A DNA stretch of 64,000 nt from Patella vulgata (taxonomy: Eukaryota > Mollusca > Gastropoda > Patellidae), in assembly GCF_932274485.2 (NCBI RefSeq), contig NC_065884.2, positions 32,507,540 to 32,571,539 on the forward strand, given 5' to 3'. Numbering within the stretch: position 1 is the stretch's first letter; the number at the start of each line of letters is the position of its first letter. The notes beneath the pieces are model-generated. The model saw nothing but the letters and a program-made list of their open reading frames with translations, had not been told where the DNA came from and searched no databases. The position numbers and the translations under genes were made by a program. This document shows positions 1-11,043 of this stretch, one piece after another.

Positions 1-62
1 ACCGCAAACAGGGCCCAGCTGCAACCGGGTTGAGTCCATTGTAATTATTTAAGGGCCCGGCG
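1..62. repeat. 62-bp direct repeat, copy of 17530-17591
   Basis: This stretch starts ACCGCAAACAGGGCCC, ends GGGCCCGGCGG, and recurs at 17530-17591 in the same orientation with one visible mismatch. The two copies bracket the nested gypsy stack, so they may be the outer ends of the old element's LTRs. I do not see the usual TG/CA ends at this edge, and most of the left LTR would lie outside the window, so the LTR reading is unproven. Confidence 0.6.
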
Positions 63-558
63 GTGACTACAACTAAGGCACTGGTGCTCAACGCTTACGT
101 TAAAGCAACTAAAGGGGCTAATCCAGTATGTACTAACACAGAGGGATTAAACACATGTGAATTTTGATATATATATATATATGCACAGTCCTAAATGCGG
201 CCACAGATTGGTACAAGAACATGTGATAGACAAAACACAGGTACACGTAAGAATCCAAAAAGAGGGCGCACACCTCATCAACACTAGACCGATGCACAAT
301 GCTATTAACAATAGCTTAATATCAGGCTCACGACACCTGCCCCAAACGCGGTTCACAATAATCCAAAACACCAGCTAGACACTATCCCCTACCTACCGAT
401 TCCACTCCGATCTTTGTTCTGCCGAAAAGGTGCGTTCCCGCTTGTTTTATGAGGTGGCGTGACGTCAGCTTCTCGCTGAGCGAAAGTCTCGCTAACGAGA
501 CACGGCGGTACTCAATAAGTAAACAACACGGGGTAAAGAAAAATAATACGTAGATTTA

Positions 559-937
559 TTAAAGGATAATACTGGTGTCAGTCATTTTAAAATATGTGAT
601 AGAGCTCGTTAAATACATCCCAAATATAATTTTAACACAGAGATCATTGCTACGATAGCTGAGAAAAAACCACGTGAAGAAACGGGAAGTGACGTCAAAC
701 ATGACAAACACGAGTTGTCTTTCTATATAACAGACTGAAGTAACGAGAGGTAACAGACAAACAATCGAATTTCATTTCACTGATAATTCCGTTGAAGTTG
801 AAAAGTTATTATATGGGACCGTGGGAGGGTATCTCAGCTATCGTAGCAATGATCTCTGTGTTAAAATTATACTTGAGATGTATTTAACGAGCTCTATCAC
901 ATATTTTATAATGACTGACACCAATATTGTCCTTTAA
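559..937. repeat. Foldback with ~105-bp inverted arms
   Basis: The arm at 559-663 is the near-perfect reverse complement of 833-937; shared parts include GATAGAGCTCGTTAAATACA and CTACGATAGCTGAG. The 169-bp loop contains a TATA-like CTATATAAC. It could be a small MITE or the remnant of a longer inverted-repeat element inserted at the 3' side of the outer gypsy. No target duplication was resolved. Confidence 0.75.
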
Positions 938-1261
938 GCGGGATGATTGATGATTGATTAGAAAATTAAAATGAAATGAGGGGGTGATTGTTGACGGAGG
1001 CAATGAGCAATGTGGGACAGTAAGCCAAAAGTTTTAATTTAGAATTTAGAGAGAAAAAAAAGAATATCCCAAAGACGGTCGCCAAGACCAATAATAAACA
1101 ATAGAAATTTCCGGTCATCACATTACCCACGCCTCCGCCCAATGCGTCCCGCATTGCAGCAATGAAAACAAAAGTTGGATGAAAATAACAAAATAAATAA
1201 ATCACAGTTAAATCACAGATGAGTTGAATCACAATTCATTAAAATGAGTTCTATCTTTGCA

Positions 1262-1699
1262 CTACAGCCTCTTCACTCGCAACAACTCCATCGCCTCCTG
1301 GTATTCCTTCACATTAGTCTCCCATTCCTCCTCAATTACCACTCTCCTTACTTTACCACCCTCCAGTTTCTCTTCCGTTGTCGTAATCCTCTTCACTTTA
1401 CCCACTAACCTCTCCGTCTCTCGGGGCTTCTCTGCTGGCATACTCTCACCCTCAACTTGCGGTTCACCTTGTTCAATTACGTCCCCCTCTTCTTCCGAAC
1501 TGACGTCTGAATACAACGAAAAATTTAACTTTGGTTCATCCCCGTAATCGCTGGTCCTTTCCTGTACGGTGACCCTATTTATGTTGAGACGCAATGGGGA
1601 CACCACGAACGAGCGATTTCGACTTACTGTACACTCATTCTTCTTGACCACTACGGACTGAACTACATTTTCCTGGTTCACACTTCTCTTTTTTTTCAA
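1262..1699 (-). CDS. Acidic accessory ORF downstream of outer gypsy integrase
   Basis: This is a 145-aa open frame overlapping the end of the integrase ORF in another frame. It is basic at the N-terminus (MKKKRSVNQ), acidic in the middle (around DVSSEEEGDVIEQGEPQ) and charged at the C-terminus with a likely helix or coiled coil (EEEWETNVKEYQEAMELLRV). It matches no family I recognise. Position after integrase suggests an accessory or env-position ORF of the fossil element, but chance openness cannot be excluded at this length. Confidence 0.4.
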   Translation of the reverse strand: MKKKRSVNQENVVQSVVVKKNECTVSRNRSFVVSPLRLNINRVTVQERTSDYGDEPKLNFSLYSDVSSEEEGDVIEQGEPQVEGESMPAEKPRETERLVGKVKRITTTEEKLEGGKVRRVVIEEEWETNVKEYQEAMELLRVKRL

Positions 1700-2810
1700 T
1701 CTCCAGCTTACTTAGTTTGTGGGATTTGCTAGCGCAATACCTGTCGTATTTGGACTTTGTCTTGAACTGGGCATCTTTACAAAGGAGGCAAGTGAACGGT
1801 CTCGGGGTCGAAGAGGATGCCATGTTACCTGTAGATAAAGAAACGGACATCAAGTAAGCGTCAAGATACGAGGGTCTTACAACCTTCCTACCACGCCTGG
1901 TCATGTGCGTTGCAAAACCTTGGATGTACAGATCGTCATTGTCGTCGTCCTCTATGCCGGCCTCACAAACCACGGCGTCCTCGTCACTATCGCTATCACA
2001 CTCATGTAATCGTTGCGTAAATTTACGAAGTCGGTCAACGTGAACCACTTGTTTACGATGACTCTGATCATCCTCAATTTCATAATTGATGTCGGTCACC
2101 CTCCGAAGTACGGTGTAGGGTCCGCGCCAATGTTTGGCAAACTTATTAGGTATTCCTGCCGTCACAGTTGGGGTAAACAACCACACTTTATCCCCGGGAG
2201 AAAGTCTTTCCATACCGATCCGGTGATCGTAATAGTTTTTCTGGCGTTTTGTTTCACTTTGGAGGTGATGTCTAACAAAATCGTGACACTGAATGAGACG
2301 ATCACTTAATACCGTATTCCACGACTTCTGATCACATTTCCACTGTGGAGGCCTACCAAATTGCAAGTCTAGAGGAGTATTAAACTCTCTCCCAAACATA
2401 GCAAAATTTGGCGTCACACCAGAACTTACATGCTTACTTGATCGGTATGCGAACATAACATACCGAAGATATTGATCCCACTCATCACCCTTTTCACGTA
2501 CAAATGATGACAACATTCCTTTAATTGTCCTATTATTCCGTTCGACTTGTCCATTTGATTGAGGTCGGTAAGGCGTCGTACGTGTTTTATGAATACCTAG
2601 CAGACTACACATCTCCTGAAATAGGGAACTTTCAAACTGCTTCCCCTGGTCACTGTGTATCTGGCGCGGAATACCAAACCAAAGCAAAAACTTTTCTACC
2701 AGGACCTTTGCCACCGTTTGGGATTCAATATTCATAATTGGAAAAGCATCTGCAAATTTCGTAAAGTAATCGCACACGACCAATATGTATCTGTTTCCTT
2801 TCTGGATCAA
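1635..2810 (-). CDS. Integrase region of outer gypsy, with C-terminal finger
   Basis: The 391-aa ORF carries the integrase core with HSDQGKQFES (second catalytic Asp), PYRPQSNGQVERNNRT (catalytic Glu), then a GPY/F-type module (WRGPYTVLRRVTD, VVHVDRLRKF). After an acidic linker, residues around 340-365 read FTCLLCKDAQFKTKSKY and RYCASKSHK, a C-x2-C ... C/H pattern like a degenerate C2H2-type finger. The core and the GPY/F module are standard for Ty3/gypsy; the terminal finger is an addition. It is part of a broken fossil. Confidence 0.85.
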   Translation of the reverse strand: MIQKGNRYILVVCDYFTKFADAFPIMNIESQTVAKVLVEKFLLWFGIPRQIHSDQGKQFESSLFQEMCSLLGIHKTRTTPYRPQSNGQVERNNRTIKGMLSSFVREKGDEWDQYLRYVMFAYRSSKHVSSGVTPNFAMFGREFNTPLDLQFGRPPQWKCDQKSWNTVLSDRLIQCHDFVRHHLQSETKRQKNYYDHRIGMERLSPGDKVWLFTPTVTAGIPNKFAKHWRGPYTVLRRVTDINYEIEDDQSHRKQVVHVDRLRKFTQRLHECDSDSDEDAVVCEAGIEDDDNDDLYIQGFATHMTRRGRKVVRPSYLDAYLMSVSLSTGNMASSSTPRPFTCLLCKDAQFKTKSKYDRYCASKSHKLSKLEIEKKEKCEPGKCSSVRSGQEE

Positions 2811-2970
2811 TAGCTATGCGCTCAAAAGGCGACCCAGCCGCGAAAGAGCTTATGGGTGCTTTCCTCTTTCTCAGTTTAATGGATGCACATTCTTTACACG
2901 AATGTATATAATTTTGTACATCACTCTTAAGCCCAGGCCAGTAATAGGCTTGCTTAATCTTTTCTGTGGT

Positions 2971-4701
2971 TTAACTTATACCGAGATGTGCTCCGGTTGG
3001 AAGATCATGCATAAATCTTAGGACTTCGTCCTGTTTAGAATTGGGCACTACAGCGCGACTAACCTCCATATCACCCAGTTTACTCTGTTTCAGGTATAGC
3101 ATACCGTCTGATAACTGCAAAGGGTCCCATTTAGTTAAAATTTTCTTCACAAAAGGGCTTTGTGGAGACACTTCCTCCCATTTAGGTTTCGCGTCATTCT
3201 CACTTATTTCTGGATCAGTCTCCTGCATTTGTTTCATGCCACTTGTATCAATGTCAATAAGATTAAGCTGGTGCTGGTGTTCCCATCTACACTTCACACA
3301 AGGTTTACGGCTCAACGCATCTGCGTTAGAGTGTACCCTTCCAGCGCGATGTAGAATGTCAAAGTCATAGGCAGAGAGTTGCTCAATCCATCGAGCGACT
3401 TGCCCTTCAGGGTTTTTGAAGTTTAGAAGTCATCTTAGGGCACCGTGATCAGTGCGAATAAGGAATTTGTGGCCATAGAGATAAGACCGGAAATATTTAA
3501 CGAAATAAACAACCGCGAGTAACTCCCGTCGGGTAACACAGTAATTACGCTCGGACTTGGATAGCGCCTTACTACCATATGCAATAACACGTTCCACGTC
3601 ATCATGCACCTGGGAAATCACATGCACCTGGGAAATCACAGCTCCCATTCCATATCCATTCGCGTCAGTATCAAGTATGAACGTTTTAGAAGGGTCTGGA
3701 TACGCTAAAATAGGGCTTTCTGTTAATTATCTTTTTAAATTTCTGAAAGACTCGTCACACTCTTTGGTCCAAACAAATTGTTTCCCTTTTTCCGTCAGCT
3801 TAATTAAAGGTTTGGCAATCTCTGAAAAATGCTCTATAAACCTCCGGTAATAACTGCAAAGCCCCACAAAGCTACGGACTTCGGTTAAATTCTGAGGAAC
3901 AGGACAGTTCTGGACACACTATATCTTGGATGGGTCTGTTGAAATGCCACCCGCGGAAACTACATGGCCCAGATATTGGACTTCATCGCGAAAAAGGTTA
4001 CACTTGCTGGCCTTTAACTTAAGCCCGGCCGGCCTAAGTCGATTGAGAACAACTTCTATCCTGTCGAGATGTTCATCAAAGTTTCTCGAATAAATAATAA
4101 TATCATCAAGGTAGTTTAGGTACACCAGGCACACTTTCCATTCTCCATCAGACGTTCAGATGTCCAGGGAGCGTTGCATAGCCCAAAAGGCATCACAGTA
4201 AACTGGTATAGTCCTTTAAAAGTCGTGAACGCGGTTTTAGGTTTGTCATTAGCGTCCATTTCCACCTACCAGTATCCACTTGCCAGATTCATTGTGGATA
4301 GTCACTGAACTCCGGACAAGGAATCTAACGTTTCGTATACGGGGAAGGGGATATGCGTCTTTCACGGTAATTTCGTTTAGCTTGCGGTAATCTTCACAAA
4401 ATCGCAAGTCTCCGGTTTCTTCCGCATAAAAACTACGGGACTGGTCCACGGTTCATTGTCTAACATTTCATTCGCCATTTTACCCATCACATATTTTACC
4501 ATTAATAAATAATGTTTTCTCTTTCACGTTAACTATTCCATCGTATTTTTCAAGAAAATCCAAACCAAGAATGAATTGCGACCCGATAGAGCCTACTACA
4601 CAACTATGGAAATAACTTTCCCCATAAATTTCGAGTTTGAGTTTTACTTTACCCAAAACATCCAACGCACCCCCGTTAGCGGCACGAAACGTATGAGGCA
4701 C
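2971..4701 (-). pseudogene. Outer gypsy protease 3' half, RT, RNase H and linker
   Basis: Read leftward, this span shows protease C-terminal signature (FILGLDFLEKYDG), RT fingers (LRFCEDYRKLNEITVKDAYPL), the RT active site (LNYLDDIIIYSRN, with the YLDD box), RNase H (ERVIAYGSKALSKSERNY, FLIRTDHGALR) and an integrase linker (CVKCRWEHQ). The domain order is that of Ty3/gypsy. It is broken with several breaks. The protease 5' half lies beyond the inserted inner element. Confidence 0.85.
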
Positions 4702-4722
4702 GTGTTCTAATTCAGGTCGTAT

Positions 4723-5597
4723 TGTTGCGTCTCGACTATTTTAATTAAAGACTTTTTAAGGGTTTGTTCCAGCCTAGCACTTCAATCGGAAGAACTAACA
4801 AACTCGGGTGTAGATAAAAATAAACATCTTTATTTGGATCAATTTATAATTGAGATACATCGCATTAAGGGGAGATAATTTGGGTGAGACGCCAATCCTT
4901 TTGATAAGTTCCCAGGTATGGAAACAGGAATTAGGTAAATAATTGCATTTGCCCTGTCAGGGTCAGGCCAGTGGATATGACAGGATTAAATCGGAGATTT
5001 GGTGACATAAGGAATTGGTAAGACTTGGGGGAATGGGTGAACCACAACTATCTAGGCCTATCTTGGATCAAGCCAGTCAAGGTTAAACCAACCTATGAGT
5101 CTTTAAATAGGAGACCAATTATGGATAAACTACCACAGCCGAAGCTAGGATATTAATTTCTTACCCATTTTTGGTGATCCATATCCAATTTCCAAAAATA
5201 GCTGGATTGCTGCCAATTATGTAAGGAGCTTTCCCGAGTGCACCGAGTGACCACTGAGGATTTCCTTGTCGTCTGCTTCTATTTATAAGGGGATTCCGAT
5301 GACGTCAGTTGTCGACCAATCAATGCGAGCGTTACTAACAATGACGACGTTATAGCCTTGACCGCGCCAAAGTGTCATGGCCGCCGGTTGTTTGATGTCG
5401 CTTGTTTCGCTAACTGATTTGTGTCAATTCATCGGCCTAACGGAAAAATAATAAATTATATTGTGATACATGGTAATGTATGACATCGTTATATAAATGT
5501 GTTTCGGGCGTGAACTCTACAAGGGAGCTGGTCTCATTGTTTGACACTCTCAATCGGAAACGACGAGCGAAAGACTGGAATCGCCTGGACCGTAACA
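4723..5597 (-). repeat. Left (3') LTR of inner gypsy
   Basis: It is 875 bp, with TGTTGC at the left edge and TAACA at the right, which is TGTTA...GCAACA on the element strand. It matches 14136-15003 along its full length with scattered differences and a small indel. An AAATAAACATC near 4820 may be the polyadenylation region in this LTR. Confidence 0.92.
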
Positions 5598-5611
5598 TTG
5601 CCCCCTTCCTC
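5598..5611 (-). other. Polypurine tract of inner gypsy
   Basis: On the element strand the sequence GAGGAAGGGGGCAA directly precedes the LTR start TGTTACGG, as expected for the plus-strand primer. Confidence 0.75.
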
Positions 5612-6090
5612 GGAGAAGTTCGTCCCGAACGCTAATACGATTATCCAACACACACTGACTCTGACGTGATTGACTTTGCCAATGTTATCTTCCATGTGAT
5701 GACTGGAATTAAGGAAAGAACAACTCACTTCTGCAGTGGTAAACGTGGATATTATTGCCACAAGATTAATTTTATTTAAATAGGCCTACAGGTGAGTGGC
5801 TCAATATAACATTATATTATAAACATTAATATTAATATATGGGTTAATAATATTGAGTAAAAAATAGTATATACAATTTCATATGTTAAACATGTTGAAA
5901 ATTACATTAAGTTAATTACAAGTAGTCTGGATATATTTTAATAATGATAAAAATTCGCAATAATGATAAGAACATTTGTAATATTATAATATTGGAATTA
6001 ACATAATATTTTAATAACATCGATAATACTTAATACTAATTAATACTCGCTTAGTTTTTCTTTGGTGAATTCTAACAGGGCATCTTATTC

Positions 6091-7287
6091 CTAAAATTTT
6101 GCTTCCTGCATAATAGCAGCGAGTTTCAGACTTTGGACGGGCAACAAGTGTATAAAAGATATGGGTGAATTTAAATTCCTAAGATATTCTAAGACAATGG
6201 GGAAATATTCAGGGCTACGGTCTAAAAAATAGTATCTGTAGTTGTCATCTTGCCGGTAAGGTTGGAAAGGTGAATCAGGGGTTATCATTTTCACTAGAAT
6301 GCAATATGGGTCTTTACTTATAATAAGTTCACTGGTATAAAAACAGGTACCACCAACATTTAATACAATGCGGTGGTCCTGGGCAGCTTGAAATGATTTA
6401 AGTTTCAATGTTACTCTATCAGTTGGGATATAAGTAGGAGGGTGGAGTTCAGCTACCTCGCTACTGTGTGGGTGTAAGGAAACAGTCACAGGGATGGCTA
6501 CGTTACTTATACTATTATTATTATTATTATTATTTGATTTTGATACAGATGACGATGATGATGATGATGATGATGATGACGATACGGATGAGAGATGAAG
6601 GTTTTGAATAATGGAAACTGGTGTCTTCTCTGATGAAACTGGTGTCTTCTCTGATGAAACTGGGGTCTTCTCTGATGAAACTGGGGTCTTCTCCGATGAA
6701 ACTGGTGTCTTCTCTGATGAAACTGGTGTCTTCTCTGATGAAACTGATGTCTTCTCCAATGTAGCGGGTATCTTCTCAAATGTAACCTTTGGTACTGCTG
6801 GGACTGGTAATTTTGTTTTTCGATTGGTATAATACTTGTTTGAATGAGCGGGTGGGGCTGGCTGGTCAATGGCTATTTTTGGATGCTTTGACCCATTATA
6901 CGGCTTTTCTGGCAACGTACGTTTTCGGCAAGGGGCTTGTAGTTGTTTGTCTGTAGGCAGGGATCTTTGGGTGACAATCAAGGCCCTTCTCCTTCCGCAG
7001 AAGGTTTTAAATTCTTCCTCATCATTTTGATTAAAGGTCATGGTTGTCTTGTTTATAACGTTCATTCTGGCTGTTCCAGGGCATCTTGGGTGTCTTATAT
7101 CAGATCTAGCTGCCAGTCCTAAGCAGTGGGAGCATTGGTAACTATAGTTGCTATGGCAAGAGGTTACGTGTCTTTCTGCATATTGGTATTTTGCGAATTC
7201 TGCATTAACACACAGTTTGCACCCATAACGAATGTTCTGTAAATAAATGTATACAGAGATTTGATATTTGATAACATCTGTAACCAA
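6091..7287 (-). CDS. Extra gypsy ORF: two C2HC fingers, SEKTPVS repeats, KCTD/T1-type BTB domain
   Basis: This 398-aa ORF lies between integrase and the 3' LTR of the inner gypsy. Residues 23-44 (CKLC...H-x3-C) and 52-69 (CSHC...H-x2-C) look like two C2HC zinc fingers. Residues about 180-224 are heptads of TPVSSEK, followed by Ser and Asn runs. Residues 305-398 read as a potassium-channel tetramerisation/KCTD BTB fold: IVLNVGGTCFYTSE, a Pro-Cys loop, YYFLDRSPEYFPIVLEYLRN, ending LAAIMQEAKF. In the family this domain makes tetra- or pentamers and often binds cullin-3. Capture of a host KCTD-like exon is inference. It cannot be a channel, as no membrane segments follow. Confidence 0.8.
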   Translation of the reverse strand: MVTDVIKYQISVYIYLQNIRYGCKLCVNAEFAKYQYAERHVTSCHSNYSYQCSHCLGLAARSDIRHPRCPGTARMNVINKTTMTFNQNDEEEFKTFCGRRRALIVTQRSLPTDKQLQAPCRKRTLPEKPYNGSKHPKIAIDQPAPPAHSNKYYTNRKTKLPVPAVPKVTFEKIPATLEKTSVSSEKTPVSSEKTPVSSEKTPVSSEKTPVSSEKTPVSSEKTPVSIIQNLHLSSVSSSSSSSSSSSSVSKSNNNNNNNSISNVAIPVTVSLHPHSSEVAELHPPTYIPTDRVTLKLKSFQAAQDHRIVLNVGGTCFYTSELIISKDPYCILVKMITPDSPFQPYRQDDNYRYYFLDRSPEYFPIVLEYLRNLNSPISFIHLLPVQSLKLAAIMQEAKF

Positions 7288-8250
7288 TTGGGTATGTTAT
7301 TTCCAGTATAAGGTTTCAGATGATTATGGTGGACCACTTTAGGTTGGGTCTTTCGGGATTTTTGTATCTTATAGACTACATCATTAAGACATTTTGTCAC
7401 TAGGTAGGGACCCCTTCCATGGACACCTTAATTTTGAACCTCCACCTTTGTATTTGTGGTTATAATACCATACAGGACTGCCGACCTTGTAAGGATTCAA
7501 TTGAATAGATCTATCGTGATCAACTTTCATGTTTGCTGTGGCTTGTTTTAAACGCCCTCTAGCAAAACTATGTATGCGTTCTATTTTATTTTGTAAGTCA
7601 AAGGCATAGTCTGACTTTATTTTTAAATTTGTAGGTTCCACTGATCCAAGAATGAGATCTACTGGAAGACGGATGTTGCGGCCGAAAACCATTTCACATG
7701 GAGAAACACCCAGTGATTCGTGTTCTGCAGAAAGATACGCTGACATGAGTAAGTATATGTGATCATCCCAATCATTTTTATTATTATTTACAAATGCTGA
7801 CAACATGGAACTTATGGTACGATTGGCCCTCTCAACCATTCCATCGGATTGGGGTCTATAGGGGGTGGTTCGAGTTTTCTCGATATCTAAAATTTTACAC
7901 ATTTCTTGGAACACCTCAGACTCATAGCTTGGCCCTTGATCGGAATGGATTTGCATGGGGGTATCAAAAATTGTTACAATTCGGTCAATAAAGGTTTGGG
8001 CTATTGTTATAGCTCTTTGATCAGGTATTGGCATGGCCTCAACCCATTTAGAGAAATAATCGGCTGCTACTAGTAGGTATTTATTTCCATGCTTTGTTTC
8101 CGGTAATGGACCCAGGACATCTATAGCCCATCTTTCCATAGGTAAACCCACGTTGTAGGTTTTTAAAGGCCCTTTGGCTACTTTGGCAGGGGATTTACGA
8201 GAGGCACAAATATCACAAGTTGAAGACCATTTCCTTATGTCATCATGCAT
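7164..8250 (-). pseudogene. Inner gypsy integrase region
   Basis: The sequence shows the zinc-binding half (STCDICASRKSP), first Asp (ERWAIDVLGPLPET), second Asp (IHSDQGPSYESEVF) and Glu (PYRPQSDGMVERANRTISS), followed by a C-terminal region ending in HHNHLKPYTGN. This is the normal Ty3/gypsy integrase layout, and the BTB ORF follows directly. It belongs to a fossil and is broken. Confidence 0.88.
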
Positions 8251-8322
8251 TTGATACCAAAAGTATCGGTTTTTGATCTTAGATAATGTTTTTTATAGCC
8301 TAAATGACCCCTTGTTATGTGT

Positions 8323-10059
8323 TCATGGAGTTGGGACCAGGATAGGAGGGAGGATAATTAGGATGGCTGGATCTTGCCCTTTACCCCTATCCCAGGTATA
8401 ACATAACCGATCTTGATCAATTAATAGGGATTCGAACCGCATCCAATAGTATTTGGTGCGCTGACCTCTGTCTGATATGTTTGACCAGGGAGGTTTATAG
8501 TTATGCTTAACCCACTGGATTATTTCATTGAGTGTAGGGTCTCCCAACTGTAGGTTGATTATTAATTTGTCGTCATATATATTTATTTCTTTATTTATAT
8601 TTTCAGGAAGGGAAGAGGAAGATAATGGATTTTTGTTTAATTGGTCTATTGGAGCACTTGTGCAAGCCAAGACATTAAGGTTTTTAGTGGAGGTATGTAG
8701 ATCTTCAAGAATACTATTCTCATATCTCTGTTCCGCCTTTGTACAGTGGAGACAATCCACTATGCATGGTCGTCGAGATAATGCATCTGCATTATTATGT
8801 ACTCGTCCTGCCCTGTACTCAATGGTAAATTGGTAGGAAGACAGGAACTCAAACCATCTAGCAAGTTGTCCTTCTGGATTTTTAAAATTTATAAGCCATG
8901 TTAGTGCACCGTGGTCACTTCTGACTGTAAATGGTTGACCATAGAAATAATGGTGGAATTGTTTCACTGAGCTTATAATTGCAAGTAATTCTCTTCTGGT
9001 TACACAATATTAACTCTCAGTTCTACTAAAAGCCTTGCTATAGTAACTTATCACTCTTTCTACACCATCTTGTGTTTGTGAGAGCACAGCACCTAAACCA
9101 TTATTGGATGCGTCATTGTCCAAAATAAAATGTCCTTCTAATTTAGGGAATGCAAGTATAGGCGGACTGGTTAAAGCTTCTTTGAGGTTGTCGAAGGCAG
9201 ATTGGCATTCATCGGACCATTGGAATTTTGTCCTTATCTCTGTTAGTTTATGAAGGGGTTTAGCGATATCTGCAAACTTATTGACAAATTTCCTGTAATA
9301 TGAACATAGCCCAAGGAATTGTCTGACCTCTTTAACATTTTGAGGAATTGGCCAATTGCGTACTGCGATGGTTTTACATGAATCAGTGGCAATTCCATCC
9401 TGATTAATTATATGACCCAAGAATGATACTTGTTTTTTAAACATAAAACATTTCTTTGGATTCATTTTCAGGTTTGCTTGTTGGAGCCTCTGGAAGACTT
9501 TTTCTAAGTTGGTTAAGTGTTCATCAAAGGATTTTGCAAAGATAATGATATCATCCAGGTACACCATACATATTTCCCATGATAAGTTAGCTAAGACCTT
9601 CTCCATCAGTCTTTCGAACGTGGCCGGCGCGTTGCACAATCCGAATGCCATGTTTTTGAACTGCCACAGTCCACATCCGGGTACAGAAATGATCAAAATG
9701 ATCAAAAAAAACGACTTGATTTAAAGTATGGGCCTATCTTGTTCAGCAATCTTGACTTGCCAATATCCTGATCTCAAGTCAATCGTTGAGAACCAAGAGA
9801 AACCAGACAAGGCATCAAGAGTAGTGTCAATCCGAGGTAATGGATGACTATTTTTTATGGTGACATCATTTAGACGTCTGTAATCAATACAGAACCGTAG
9901 TGTATTGTCTTTCTTTTTAACTAAAACGACAGGAGAACACCAAGGACTATCAGATTTTTCTATTATATTTTTCTGTGCCATGCTTTCTATTTCCAATTCA
10001 ACCTCTTTTCTGCTTGCCAGGGGACGCGACGAGGATGTTGACGAATTGGTGGAGCACAA
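8323..10059 (-). pseudogene. Inner gypsy RT and RNase H region
   Basis: Read leftward: RT fingers ([22 protein letters not shown]), palm (FGLCNAPATFERLMEKVL), the YLDD box (MVYLDDIIIFAKSF), connection (FLGHIINQDGIATD), RNase H (ILDNDASNNGLGAVLSQ, FTVRSDHGALTWL) and a linker with C-x2-C (IVDCLHCTKAEQ). The order is diagnostic of Ty3/gypsy. It is broken. Confidence 0.88.
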
Positions 10060-10160
10060 CCAGTATTAATCCAATGCTCAGCTTCATTGGTGATGCCTAT
10101 ATCAGATGAATCTTTGGAAAAGGTATGTTTGTATTTTAACAGTAGGGATTTGAATGAACG

Positions 10161-10924
10161 TCACTCGTTCTCAGTTAATTCATCTATTGAATTATTATAA
10201 ACTTCCATCAAATAATCAGGAAGGATGTCTGAATCCAATGCAGGAGATTGATTAGTGTCTATTTCATTAATGGGAATATTACTTTTCATTTCTGAGACCA
10301 GCTGAACTGTGTCAATACGGGCAATAATTGTGTTTTTACGGACTCTTATGTCTGTGTTGGTAGCGTTCATTAAACGTACGGGCACAGACCCCGAGCTAGG
10401 GTTAACAACACTTTTTCCATTAACAGTTCTGTCTTTTCCAGAAAATTCTGAGTGGGTTCGACAATTGCGACACCACTTCTAGGTATCGGATCCATTAAGA
10501 TCCCAAAGACAAAAGTCTCACTATTAGCGGGTATAGTAATATCCTGATTCATGCAAATCCTACTGCAAGTTTGCTCCATAGAATTTTGAAATCTATAGCA
10601 TGGTAGATCATCTCCTTTAATATTTAGGCAATTCCTGTCGAGAAATATATTTATTGAATTGGAAGTAAGTAGGTCAATGCCAATAATTCCTTGCTGTGTA
10701 ATATCAGCTATTAAAAACTCATGTTTTATCCTATGAGTACCAAGGGTAATATCGATCCAGCATTTACCATGGAAAGGTTTCTTTTCGCCAGTGGCTGTTA
10801 CCAGGTTAAGATTAACAGGCTTTATATTTAATTCATCCAAAGCCCCTAATGTTTTCATAAATTGCATACTAAGTATAGACACATTAGTTCCACTGTCTAC
10901 AAGTAAGGACATAAATTTCCCCAT
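10161..10924 (-). pseudogene. Inner gypsy aspartic protease region
   Basis: The ORF begins with the active-site box LLVDSGTNVSILSMQF and has the second signature GIIGIDLLTSNSINIFLD about 80 residues later, so it is a retropepsin with DSG rather than DTG. It lies between gag and RT, as expected. Further downstream residues may link to RT. Confidence 0.82.
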
Positions 10925-11043
10925 TATATTAGCATTAACAAAAAATCCATGTTTATCATCATTAATATTACTTATTGTTACATTATTGGGCCCTTTGTTA
11001 TTTTCAATTTCTGCTGAATTCTGACTCTCGAGTTCAGCAACAT

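Noticed and set aside
6507-6869. 120-aa His/Arg-rich frame and a 73-aa plus-strand repeat frame
   Set aside because: Out-of-frame readings of the 21-bp repeat and triplet runs inside the BTB ORF.
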